In this document: positions 25,280 to 34,110 of the stretch, one piece after another
Position numbering within the stretch: the first letter of the stretch is position 1
Layout: every line of letters starts with the position of its first letter
Assembly: GCF_008064635.1 (NCBI RefSeq)
Contig: NZ_VRYZ01000009.1
Coordinates: forward strand, 1 to 64,000
Direction: 5' to 3'
Origin: Parahaliea aestuarii
GTDB taxonomy: Bacteria; Pseudomonadota; Gammaproteobacteria; Pseudomonadales; Halieaceae
Length of the DNA stretch: 64,000 bases
The notes under the pieces: model-generated
The model's input: the letters and a program-made list of their open reading frames with translations, nothing else
The model's database searches: none
Told to the model about the DNA's origin: nothing
Position numbers and translations under genes: made by a program

Positions 25280-25768
25280 TCAGCCGAACTTCTGCTGTGG
25301 AGAGTTGCTGCAGGTGGCGGTGACGACGTTGCCGTTGTTGGCCTGCAGGCAGTGGTCGAAGCCGTTTTTAAGGCGGCCCTGGCCGTCCAGCGACCACTTC
25401 TGGTCCTTGCTGCCGCCACAGGCCTTCAATACCACGTTGCTGCCGGGCTTCTGTGCCTGGCCACCCACGGCCACGCACATGGCGCCGTGACTTTGCAGGT
25501 GATGCTGGCCGTTGATCTGCCATTTCTGGTTGTTGGCGCCGCCCTCGCACTTGCGCATCACCACGTTGACGCCGGCCTTGGACGGATCGCCGGCGGCCTG
25601 CATGCACTGGCCGTTCGGCAATGCAAAGGTGCGGAATTTGCCTTCATCCTCTACGATTTTGTGGCCCTCCTCCTGCATCTTCTTGAGAGCGTCGGTGTTG
25701 AGGTCGATCGCGTAGGCACCCGCGGTGCACAGGGCCAGCAGACCCGGTATGAGGAAGCGGTATTTCAT
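25280..25768 (-). CDS. Secreted ricin-type beta-trefoil lectin-like protein
   Basis: A 162-residue protein with a signal peptide (about 1-20, AYA). A short charged helix is followed by one beta-trefoil of about 115 residues with QKW repeats (NNQKWQ, KDQKWS and the related PQQKFG) and paired cysteines, typical of ricin B-type carbohydrate binding. No catalytic domain is attached. It may bind surface or extracellular glycans. It is divergent from tamB over about 112 bp. Confidence 0.8.
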   Translation of the reverse strand: MKYRFLIPGLLALCTAGAYAIDLNTDALKKMQEEGHKIVEDEGKFRTFALPNGQCMQAAGDPSKAGVNVVMRKCEGGANNQKWQINGQHHLQSHGAMCVAVGGQAQKPGSNVVLKACGGSKDQKWSLDGQGRLKNGFDHCLQANNGNVVTATCSNSPQQKFG

Positions 25769-25880
25769 GGGCGTTGTCCTTACACTGTATGATCATCTGC
25801 CAGGCGCAGAGGTAGGTCCTGCTGGCCGCTCAGTCGACCAGCGGGTGACTGTAAGAATAGACCACGGATGCCGGTAGAAA

Positions 25881-28800
25881 GTGCCCCAGCTCAATAAAAA
25901 ATGGCTGTTCCTGCCGCTGGCAGGCCTGCTCTTGCTGCCAGTGCTGGGGGCGGCCGGCCTGCTGTGGCTGGGCTCCACCGAGGCGGGAACCCGCTGGCTG
26001 GTGGCGCGCATCCAGCCGCTGCTTCCCGCAGGGATTGGCTGGCAGTCCCTGGAGGGCGAATTACTGGGCGAGTTGCAGCTGCGCGGACTCCAGGTACAAC
26101 AGCAGGGGCTGGCGCTTGCCCTCGATGAATTATCCCTGGACTGGCAGCCGGCCAGCCTGTGGCAGCGGCGGGTGGTGGTGCAGTCCCTGCAATTGCAGGG
26201 GCTGCGCGTGGTCCTCGGTGACAGCGACAAAACCGAAGAGCCCGGCCAGCCCTTTGACCCGGAGGCGCTGAACCTGCCGGTCGATATCGTGGTGCACCGG
26301 GCGCGGGCAGTCGATATTGAAGTCGCGCAAAGGATTGATGGTGAAGCGCAACTGCTGCAGCGGGTGGATGACCTGCAGGTCCGGGAATTCACGCTGCTGG
26401 GCCGGCAGCTTGCGCTGCAACAATTCGCGCTAACCGCGCCCGAGGGTGAGGTGAGCGCGGTGGTCGAGGTGGTCTTGCGCCAGCACATGCCGATAGACGC
26501 GGTGCTCGACTGGTCCTGGCAGTTGCCCGGCCAGCGCCAGGGGGCGGGCCAGCTGACGCTGGGCGGCGACCTGCGCGCCCTGCGAGTCCGGCATCGCGGT
26601 GGCGGTGACCTGCCGGTCAATCTGCAGGCAGAGTTGCGCGACGCGCTGGGCCAGCCCGGTTGGACCGCACGACTGGACTGGCCAGCACTGGTGTTGAGCA
26701 GTGACGAGGGCAGCCCGCGCCTGGCGCAGGGATGGCTGGAAAGCGAGGGCAGTCTCGATGCCTTCCAGTTGGCATTGCAAACAGCGGTGAGCGGCGTCGG
26801 CCCCGACCCGGTAGCCATCGCATTGCAGGGCAGAGGTAACAGTACATCGCTGAACCTGTCCCCACTCGAACTGGGCAGTGGTAACTACCGGCTGCGAATC
26901 AGCGGGCCGATCAACTGGCAGGACGGTGTCGCGGTGGACCTGGCGCTGTCTGCCGCCGGGCAAAAGCTCCAGTCCCTGAATCCGCAACTGCCCGATGACA
27001 TGGCGGCCGAAGGCCAGTTGCGGGCCCATTATCGTGGTGAGCATGTCGAGCTACAGTCCCTGCAGCTCGCGCTGTCCGATTCCCGCCTGCGCCTGGCGGC
27101 CAGCGGCACGGTGGAACTGCCCGCGGATGGCGATCCCCTGCTGGACCTGCAGCTGCAGTGGCAGCATCTGGCCTGGCCCCTGCTGGCGGAGGTGGCCGCA
27201 TTCGCCAGCCCCGAGGGCAACCTGCAGCTGCGCGGCAGCCCGGCCGACTGGCAGCTGCAGCTGGCGGCGGCGGTGACCGGCGCCCAGCTGCCGCCGGGCC
27301 AGTGGCAGGCGGAGGCCAGCGGCGATACGGAACAACTGCAATTACAGGCCCTGCGCGGCGACCTGCTGGACGGGGAGATACGGGCCAGCGGCACGGCGGG
27401 TTGGGCGCCCCGGGTGCGCTGGGATGTAGCGCTCACGGGCAGCGGTATCGAACCGGGGCCCTGGCAGCCGGCACTGGCCGGGCGCATGGATTTTGCCCTG
27501 CACACTGCGGGCACTCTGGAAGCGGGCGGCCCGCAGGCGGAACTGGTGCTGCAACAGTTGCGCGGCACCCTGGGTGGCCAGGCGCTGAGCGCCGAGGCGA
27601 GCGCAAGGGTGGCTGGCGATAGCGTCAATCTGCAGCGCCTCGCGTTGCGCAACGGCACCAACCGTGTCGATGCGCATGGCACTCTGTCACCCGATGTCCT
27701 GTCCCTGGACTGGTCCCTGGAACTGCCACAGCCGGAGAACTTTGCCGCCGGGGCCGCCGGCAACCTGCAGGCCAGTGGTCGCCTGCGCGGCAGCCTGGAA
27801 GCGCCCGTGATGGAAGCGAGGCTGGAAGGCAATGCCCTGCAATGGCAGGACATGTACCTGTCACAGCTCTCCGGGCAGTTGAGCGCGGGGCTGGCGCCCG
27901 CAGCGCCGCTACAGCTCGACCTGCAACTGGGCCCGCTGGAGCAGGACGGCGCCCTGCTGCTGGAGGGCCTTGCGCTTACCGGCCAGGGCAGCACCGGCGA
28001 GCACAGCCTGGGCCTTACCCTGCGCAGCGAGACGCAGGCTCTTTCTGCCCGGCTGAGTGGCGGCCTGGTGGATGGGCAGCGTTGGCAGGGCCAGTTGGCG
28101 GAACTGGATGCCGCCGCCGAAGGGATGGGCCACTGGCGGCTGGTACAACCCGCGGACCTGATGCTGGCGGCCGGGCAGGCCAGCCTGCAGAACGCCTGTC
28201 TGGCGGGGGTGGATGACAGCGAGGGTAGTGCCTGCCTGAGCGGAAACTGGTCTGCCGCTGCCGGCACCGAGGGCGAGGGCCATATAGAAAACCTGCCCCT
28301 GGGCCAGTGGCTACCCGACTTGCAGGCGGACTTCAGCGGCAACTTCAAGGCCGCCCTGGCGCCGGATGGCCGCCTGCAGGGGCACGGTGATTTTGCGGTG
28401 AGTCCCGGTGAAGTGAGGGTGGAATCCCCCGGCGGCATACAGGTACTGGCGCACGGCGGGGGGCGGGCCCGGGTCGACGTCGGCTCCCAGGGACTGGCGG
28501 CGTTTATCAGCCTGCAGCCGCTGGAGAGCGGCTACATCGGCCTCACCGTCGCCCTGCCGGAGCTGGATCGCCTGCCACTGGCGCAGTCCCAGCCCCTGTC
28601 CGGCAGTGTGCAGGTCAGCCTGCACGAACTGGGTGGTCTGCAGGCCTGGCTGCCCGGGGTTGAAGACATCGAGGGGCAGCTGGATGCCGACCTGCTGCTC
28701 TCCGGTACGCTGGCGCAGCCGCTGATAGCCGGTGACATGATCCTGGCCGGCGCTGGCGCCAGGCTTCCCGGCGCCGGCCTCACCCTGGAGGATCTCGCCC

Positions 28801-29813
28801 TGCACTGGCGCGACGACCCGGCCCGACCCGGCTGGCTGATTGTGGACGGCGGTGTACGCTCCGGGCCGGGCTCTCTGTCGCTGTCCGGGGGACTGTCCAT
28901 GCGCAGCGGCGCCGTGAGCCTGGCGCTGCAGGGCGAGCAGCTGGAAGTGTTCAACACCGACGACGGGAGGGTGCTGCTGTCGCCCGATATGCAGGTCGAC
29001 TGGTCCGATCAGTTGCTGCGACTGCGCGGCCAGGTGGTGGTGCCCCGCGCCAGTATCACCCCCAAACTCAGCATCAGCCCGGGTGTGGCGGCGGGCGACG
29101 CGGCCGCCGTGGAGGACAGCTCGGTCGAAGTGCAGGTGATAGCACCGTCGCCGGACGTGGTGGTTCTCGGTGCGGAGGACGAGCCTGCGGGCGCCGATAC
29201 CGGTTTGCCGTTCCGCCTGGACAGCGATATCGAACTGGTGCTCGGCGAACGTATCCGCGTGGATGCGGTCGGCCTGAAGGCCCGCCTGGCCGGCCGGGTG
29301 CGCTTTATCAACCGGCCGGGGCAGCGCGACCTGCTGCCCCTGGCCGACGGGCAGTTCACCGTGGAAGACGGTACCTTCCGCTCCTTCGGCCAGGACCTGG
29401 AAATCCAGACCGGCAGGGTGCGCTTTGACCGGGTGCCGGTGAGCGAGCCGGAAATCAGCCTGAGAGCGGTGCGCTGGATCGACAACGATCCCCTGGTGAG
29501 CGCCGCCGGTATCGAGATCAGTGGCAACCTCGACCAGCCGCGCATGGACCTGTTCTCCCGGCCGCAGCTGGACCCGGCCGAGATCCAGTCCTACCTGCTC
29601 ACGGGGCACTCCTCGGTGTCCGGCAGCGACAGCGCGCTGGATCTTTTCGGCGTGTACCTGCACCCCAAACTCTACGTCAGCTACGGCTACAACCTGCTGG
29701 AGGAAACCAGCGAATTCAATGCCCTGTACACCATCACGCCCCGCTACGGCGTGGAAGCCAACGTGGGCGAGGCCGACAACAACATCAACCTGACCTTCAC
29801 CCATGAACGCTAG
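25881..29813 (+). CDS. tamB: Translocation and assembly module inner-membrane component TamB
   Basis: A 1310-residue AsmA-like protein with one N-terminal membrane anchor (about 9-30) and a very long repetitive beta-rich periplasmic part. The final 350 residues are the DUF490/TamB domain. TamB spans the periplasm and works with TamA to move lipids and some outer-membrane proteins. The start is the GTG at 25881 with GGTAGAAA before it. The gene overlaps tamA by 11 bp, so they are translated together. Confidence 0.93.
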   Translation: MPQLNKKWLFLPLAGLLLLPVLGAAGLLWLGSTEAGTRWLVARIQPLLPAGIGWQSLEGELLGELQLRGLQVQQQGLALALDELSLDWQPASLWQRRVVVQSLQLQGLRVVLGDSDKTEEPGQPFDPEALNLPVDIVVHRARAVDIEVAQRIDGEAQLLQRVDDLQVREFTLLGRQLALQQFALTAPEGEVSAVVEVVLRQHMPIDAVLDWSWQLPGQRQGAGQLTLGGDLRALRVRHRGGGDLPVNLQAELRDALGQPGWTARLDWPALVLSSDEGSPRLAQGWLESEGSLDAFQLALQTAVSGVGPDPVAIALQGRGNSTSLNLSPLELGSGNYRLRISGPINWQDGVAVDLALSAAGQKLQSLNPQLPDDMAAEGQLRAHYRGEHVELQSLQLALSDSRLRLAASGTVELPADGDPLLDLQLQWQHLAWPLLAEVAAFASPEGNLQLRGSPADWQLQLAAAVTGAQLPPGQWQAEASGDTEQLQLQALRGDLLDGEIRASGTAGWAPRVRWDVALTGSGIEPGPWQPALAGRMDFALHTAGTLEAGGPQAELVLQQLRGTLGGQALSAEASARVAGDSVNLQRLALRNGTNRVDAHGTLSPDVLSLDWSLELPQPENFAAGAAGNLQASGRLRGSLEAPVMEARLEGNALQWQDMYLSQLSGQLSAGLAPAAPLQLDLQLGPLEQDGALLLEGLALTGQGSTGEHSLGLTLRSETQALSARLSGGLVDGQRWQGQLAELDAAAEGMGHWRLVQPADLMLAAGQASLQNACLAGVDDSEGSACLSGNWSAAAGTEGEGHIENLPLGQWLPDLQADFSGNFKAALAPDGRLQGHGDFAVSPGEVRVESPGGIQVLAHGGGRARVDVGSQGLAAFISLQPLESGYIGLTVALPELDRLPLAQSQPLSGSVQVSLHELGGLQAWLPGVEDIEGQLDADLLLSGTLAQPLIAGDMILAGAGARLPGAGLTLEDLALHWRDDPARPGWLIVDGGVRSGPGSLSLSGGLSMRSGAVSLALQGEQLEVFNTDDGRVLLSPDMQVDWSDQLLRLRGQVVVPRASITPKLSISPGVAAGDAAAVEDSSVEVQVIAPSPDVVVLGAEDEPAGADTGLPFRLDSDIELVLGERIRVDAVGLKARLAGRVRFINRPGQRDLLPLADGQFTVEDGTFRSFGQDLEIQTGRVRFDRVPVSEPEISLRAVRWIDNDPLVSAAGIEISGNLDQPRMDLFSRPQLDPAEIQSYLLTGHSSVSGSDSALDLFGVYLHPKLYVSYGYNLLEETSEFNALYTITPRYGVEANVGEADNNINLTFTHER

Positions 29814-31704
29814 CCGCCGGATCGCCGCGATGTTCGCCCTCGCGTGGCTGGCTGCCACGACGGTCCGGGCGGATACGGTGTCGGTGACCGTGGAGGGCCT
29901 GGCCGGCGAGGCTCTGCAAAACGTGCAGGCGGCCGTTCCCCTGGCGCGCCATGCGGCCGGCAAGCAGCTGCTGCCCTCGGTCATACGCGAGCAGCACGCC
30001 CAGGCAGCGGCCGCCATCGCGCGCGCCCTGCAGCCCTTCGGCTACTACGCGCCGATCATCGACGCCGAACTGGAGGCGCCGCCGCGGGAGGGTGCGCGGG
30101 AGAGTGCGCGGGAGGGTGTCTGGCGGGCGCGCTACCGGGTGCAGAGCGGTCCCCAACTGGCGGTGACCACGCTACAGCTGGTGTTCGAAGGCGCCGGCGA
30201 GAGCGACCCGCAACTGGCTTCCCTGGTTGAGGCGTTGCCGCTGCAGCAGGGCGATGCGCTCGATCACCGGGTGTACGAACGCAGCAAGCGGGAGTTGCTG
30301 GATGCGGTGCAGCGCCTGGGCTATACCGATGCCCAGCTGGTGGCGCATCGCGCCGAGGTGGACCTGGAAGCCTACACGACCCGGGTACTGTTGCAGGTGG
30401 CGACCGGCCCGCGTTACGTGGTGGGCGCCATCGACTTCGCTCAGCAGGGCTTTGACGAGGATTTCCTGCGCCGCTATCTCATCCTGAAGCCGGGGGAGCC
30501 CTACAACGGCGCCCGCCTTGCCGAACAGCGCCGCATGTTCAGTCGCAGCGGCTATTTCAGCGAAGTGGAAATCGAGCCGGGGGAGGCGGTGGACGCAGTG
30601 GTTCCCCTGACCGTCCAGCTGGACGCCTACCTGCCCAATCGCTATCGCGGCCGCGTTGGCTGGGGCAGCGACACCGGCGTCGGCGCCCAGCTGGACTGGA
30701 CCCGGCGCTATCTCGGCAGTCGCGGCCAGCATTTCAACCTCAGGCTCGGGGTGGTGGAGGAGCGGCGCCGGCTGGCCGGCGACCTCAGCTACCAGATCCC
30801 GCTCAATCCGCAGACCGGCACCCGCGTGGTGCTCGGGGCCCGTCACGAAAGCAAGGACCTCACCTTCGAAGATGTCGATCTCTCCGAGGGCGGTGAAACC
30901 CGCATTGCCACCAACCTGCTGTCTGCCGCCTGGCAGCGACCTCAGCGTACTCTGGGTTCCTTCAACCTCAGCACGGTGGCGGAATTGAGCCTGGTCAATG
31001 AAACCTACGACGTGTTCGAGGTGTTGTTTGGCAATCTCGGCAGCGCGGGCCAGCAGGCCATTATCGATGCCATCGGTCCGGAAGCCTACGACACCCTGGC
31101 GCCGGACTTCGAAGCAGTGGTGCCGAGCCTGCGCCTGTCCCTGCGCCGCAGTGACAGCCGCCTGTTCATCCACAGCGGCGACTACTTCGACCTGCAATTG
31201 CTGGGGGCGGATGAGTCGCTGGGCTCCAACATCAGCTTCTGGCAGGCGCGCCTGAACAGCTGGCAGATTCGCTCCTTTGGCGAACGCAGCCGCGTCCTGC
31301 TGCGCACCTCGATGGGCTACAGCGAGGCCGAAAGCAGCGAAGTGCTGGGGGTGAATTTCAACGAGATGCCCGAGTACTACGAATTTCGCGCCGGCGGTGT
31401 GCGCAGTGTGCGCGGCTACAGCTTCGAGAGCCTGTTCCCGGAAGACGCCATCACCGGCGGGCGCGGCCAGTTGGTGGCGAGTGTGGAGTACGAGTACGAA
31501 TTCATTCCCAACTTCAGTGCCGCCCTGTTCGTTGACGCCGGCAATGCCTTCAACCGCTGGCAGGATTATGACGCCAAGGTGGGCACCGGCTTCGGTGTGC
31601 GCTGGCGCTCACCGGTGGGCCTGGCCAGGCTGGATCTGGGCTTTCCCCTGGACGATGCGGACGATGCCTTCCAGATCTACATCACCGTGGGGCCGGAGTT
31701 CTAG
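29803..31704 (+). CDS. tamA: Translocation and assembly module outer-membrane component TamA
   Basis: A 633-residue Omp85-family protein. After a signal peptide (about 1-23) come three POTRA domains (about 24-285) and a 16-strand-type barrel. The region RAGGVRSVRGYSFESL holds the conserved VRGY/F motif of the Omp85 lid loop, and the protein ends in F. It assembles a subset of outer-membrane proteins together with TamB. An in-frame 12-bp tandem repeat sits between POTRA 1 and 2. The order tamB-tamA is opposite to that in E. coli. Confidence 0.93.
   Translation: MNASRRIAAMFALAWLAATTVRADTVSVTVEGLAGEALQNVQAAVPLARHAAGKQLLPSVIREQHAQAAAAIARALQPFGYYAPIIDAELEAPPREGARESAREGVWRARYRVQSGPQLAVTTLQLVFEGAGESDPQLASLVEALPLQQGDALDHRVYERSKRELLDAVQRLGYTDAQLVAHRAEVDLEAYTTRVLLQVATGPRYVVGAIDFAQQGFDEDFLRRYLILKPGEPYNGARLAEQRRMFSRSGYFSEVEIEPGEAVDAVVPLTVQLDAYLPNRYRGRVGWGSDTGVGAQLDWTRRYLGSRGQHFNLRLGVVEERRRLAGDLSYQIPLNPQTGTRVVLGARHESKDLTFEDVDLSEGGETRIATNLLSAAWQRPQRTLGSFNLSTVAELSLVNETYDVFEVLFGNLGSAGQQAIIDAIGPEAYDTLAPDFEAVVPSLRLSLRRSDSRLFIHSGDYFDLQLLGADESLGSNISFWQARLNSWQIRSFGERSRVLLRTSMGYSEAESSEVLGVNFNEMPEYYEFRAGGVRSVRGYSFESLFPEDAITGGRGQLVASVEYEYEFIPNFSAALFVDAGNAFNRWQDYDAKVGTGFGVRWRSPVGLARLDLGFPLDDADDAFQIYITVGPEF
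30084..30119 (+). repeat. In-frame 12-bp tandem repeat inside tamA
   Basis: Three units, GCGGGAGGGTGC at 30084, 30096 and 30108 with single-base changes, encode the tandem tetrapeptides REGA, RESA and REGV in a linker of the POTRA region. A likely slippage-prone, length-variable stretch. Confidence 0.75.
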
Positions 31705-31717
31705 CGACCCCGGATGT

Positions 31718-32722
31718 TCATGCCAGGCCTTCCTTGCGTTTCAGGGTGTCGATGTTGCGGCGGATGACGTCGGTCACGTCGGGTCCGAGGCCGCCGAGCT
31801 CCAGGCACTGCTGCAGCAGGGCGATGGCTTCTCGCCGCTGTCCCAGGCGAACCCGGATGTTGGCCATGTTCAGGCACATCGAAGCGGAGCGGTAGCCCCT
31901 GGCGTAGGCCTGCTGGTAGTGATCCATCGCCACGCCGTAATCCTGCTGGCGATAGCTGGCTTCGCCGGCCCCCTCGAGACTGCGCGCCGGGTCATAGCCA
32001 AGCCGCGCGGCTTCCCTGAAATAGTTGTGCGCCTTGGCGTAGTCGCCCGCCTGGTACATGGCCGCCGAGGCGGCGATGTGGTACAGCCGGCCGTCCGGCG
32101 CGCTGGCCAGGGCTCTGTCCATCAGCTCGAGATAGCGCAGCGAGCGCTGTGCCCGGGGGCGGTCGGGGTTGGCGTCGACGTAGTGGTGGATGGGGATGTC
32201 GAGGTGCCGGCGCTTGTCCCCGGCGATAGTGCCGTCGACAATTTCGTGGATCGGGCTCTGGTAGTAAATGTCGGCGCGGCGCCGGAACAGGCGCAGGATC
32301 GGGTTGACGGTATAGCCGCCAAAGCCACGACTGGGCGCGTCCGGCGGGCTGGCGCGCCAGCCGGCGCTGCGCTGTTCACCGGTGTAGTTACGCTGTTCCA
32401 GGTAGAAACCGTCGTATTCGGTATCGTCGGCCAATTCACGCAGCCGCTGGTAGTCATCCGGGGTAATGAGTTCATCGGCATCCAGCACCAGAATCCAGTC
32501 ACCTGTGGCCTGGGCCAGCGCGTAGTTGCGGGCGGCGGCGTAGTCGTCATGCCAGGTGTACTCGAAAAGCCGGGCGTCGAAATCCCTGGCGATGTCCTGT
32601 GTGCCGTCGCTGGAACCGGTGTCGACGACGACGAGCTCATCCACGTAGGGCGCCGCTGCGGCCAGGCAGTCGCGCAGGAAAAAAGCTTCGTTGCGCACGA
32701 TCATGCAGAGTGAAAGCTTCAA
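31718..32722 (-). CDS. Family 2 glycosyltransferase with TPR-like tail
   Basis: A 334-residue protein. The GT-A domain (about 1-190) begins KLSLCMIVRNEAFFLRDCL and has VVDTGSSDGT and the DAD nucleotide-sugar/metal motif (VLDADEL). The tail (about 215-325) has TPR or Sel1-like repeats. It is a likely cell-surface glycan transferase. I chose the TTG at 32722: it gives the conserved start and overlaps the upstream stop as TTGA, like the common ATGA coupling. The next in-frame ATG (32704) removes conserved residues. Confidence 0.85.
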   Translation of the reverse strand: MKLSLCMIVRNEAFFLRDCLAAAAPYVDELVVVDTGSSDGTQDIARDFDARLFEYTWHDDYAAARNYALAQATGDWILVLDADELITPDDYQRLRELADDTEYDGFYLEQRNYTGEQRSAGWRASPPDAPSRGFGGYTVNPILRLFRRRADIYYQSPIHEIVDGTIAGDKRRHLDIPIHHYVDANPDRPRAQRSLRYLELMDRALASAPDGRLYHIAASAAMYQAGDYAKAHNYFREAARLGYDPARSLEGAGEASYRQQDYGVAMDHYQQAYARGYRSASMCLNMANIRVRLGQRREAIALLQQCLELGGLGPDVTDVIRRNIDTLKRKEGLA

Positions 32723-34110
32723 TGGCCGGTGTCTCCAGTGGTTGGCGGCGCGCGCTGGATTGCCCGGTAAAGCAGGGCTGCGAAAAAGAGCCAGGCGGGC
32801 ACCAGCGCCATGCTGGTGCGACTGACAGCGGTAAACCGGGTGGCGCCCCCGGCGTATCCGGTATAGGTGAATAGCAGCAGGAACAGCCCGCTCGCCGCCA
32901 GCAGGGCGATGCCCGGTGCCACCAGGTCCCTGGGTACCTGCCTGAGCAAAACGCACGCAGCGATCAGCAGCAGGGCCAGCAGGTAGATGAACAGGTGCCA
33001 GTTATCAAAACCGGCGAAGCTGCGCAGAATGCTGGGCAGCACCTCGTCGCGGTAGCCCAGATCGAGCCGTTCCAGTGTGTGCCCGGCGATCTCCAGGTCC
33101 TGGGGCAGCACTTGTAAAAGCCCCAGGGCCGCCAGGGCCAGCAACAGCAGAATCACCAGCGCCCGGCGCCGGGGCTGGGTAGCGATGATCACTCCGGGAA
33201 TGAAACTGCAGGCCCAGAACAGGCCCTCGTTCTTGATCAGCGGGCAGGCGAGGGCAAACAGCAGTGCCAGGCAGGCCTGGGCGGGGTCGCGGTCGGCGCA
33301 CCAGCGGCAGAAGGCCATAAAGGCCGCGGCGTAGAATGTTCCCATGAACAGGTCGGCATAGCCGGCCAGGGCGACATGGGTCTCCAGCAGGGGCATGGAG
33401 ACAAGGAAGTAGACAAATACCAGCGCTGCCAGGGCGGACAGCTGCGCCCTGCGCAATTGCCCGTAGAACATCAGCGCCAGGGCGATCAGGCAGAAGAACC
33501 ATGGCAGGTTGATCAGGCTGGAGTCCCAGTGCCCGACAAACAGCGCCATCCACAGCTGTAGCAGCGGCGTGGTAATGGGGTAGTCCGGCATGTGATCGGT
33601 AAACCACAGGGGCTCCCGGGCTTGCAGCCACAGCTCCTTGGCCACAAAGGGCGCCAGGCTGCCCTGGTCAAACCAGACCCTGGCCTTGGTGACCCAGGCA
33701 CTGGTGGCGTCGAAGGGGTAGATGGGGCGCAGCAGTACATCCGGCAGCAGCAGTGCCCCATGTGTGAGCACCAGCACGGCCACCGCGGCGATGGCGCATT
33801 TTTCCAGGGGCGAGGCTCCTGGCTGCCTGTCGGGGGCGTTGCCCGGCTGCGTCGCCCGCCGCCAGATGGCCCGGGCCGGAAACATCGCGATGACCGCCAG
33901 TACCAGCGACAGCGCTACCGGAGACAGCGGCAGGCCGAGTGGAACGCCAAGGCGCATGACCAGCGTGGCACCGAGCAGGCCCAGCAGCAATCCGTAGCCG
34001 GCGACCAGCGCCCGCTGGCCGGGGCCTGCAGGGCGTACCAGCCAGCGCAGCCACAGGCTGCCGAAGGTCCAGGGGATGATGATTGCCAGCGCCAGGTAGA
34101 GAGTCTGCAT
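32719..34110 (-). CDS. Polytopic membrane glycosyltransferase-like protein (GT-C type)
   Basis: A 463-residue protein with about 11 hydrophobic helices. A large first loop carries FDATSAWVTKARVWFDQG and WFTDHMPDYPITTPLL, similar in style to acidic catalytic loops of lipid-linked-sugar transferases (GT39/PMT-like), but no firm family match can be given. It abuts the upstream gene (TAG directly followed by ATG) and couples to the GT2 gene downstream, so all three act in one pathway, probably cell-surface glycan or protein glycosylation. Confidence 0.75.
   Translation of the reverse strand: MQTLYLALAIIIPWTFGSLWLRWLVRPAGPGQRALVAGYGLLLGLLGATLVMRLGVPLGLPLSPVALSLVLAVIAMFPARAIWRRATQPGNAPDRQPGASPLEKCAIAAVAVLVLTHGALLLPDVLLRPIYPFDATSAWVTKARVWFDQGSLAPFVAKELWLQAREPLWFTDHMPDYPITTPLLQLWMALFVGHWDSSLINLPWFFCLIALALMFYGQLRRAQLSALAALVFVYFLVSMPLLETHVALAGYADLFMGTFYAAAFMAFCRWCADRDPAQACLALLFALACPLIKNEGLFWACSFIPGVIIATQPRRRALVILLLLALAALGLLQVLPQDLEIAGHTLERLDLGYRDEVLPSILRSFAGFDNWHLFIYLLALLLIAACVLLRQVPRDLVAPGIALLAASGLFLLLFTYTGYAGGATRFTAVSRTSMALVPAWLFFAALLYRAIQRAPPTTGDTGH

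Noticed and set aside
28311-30017. 568-residue minus-strand frame across tamB
   Set aside because: Antisense to the conserved TamB domain region; composition of a shadow frame.
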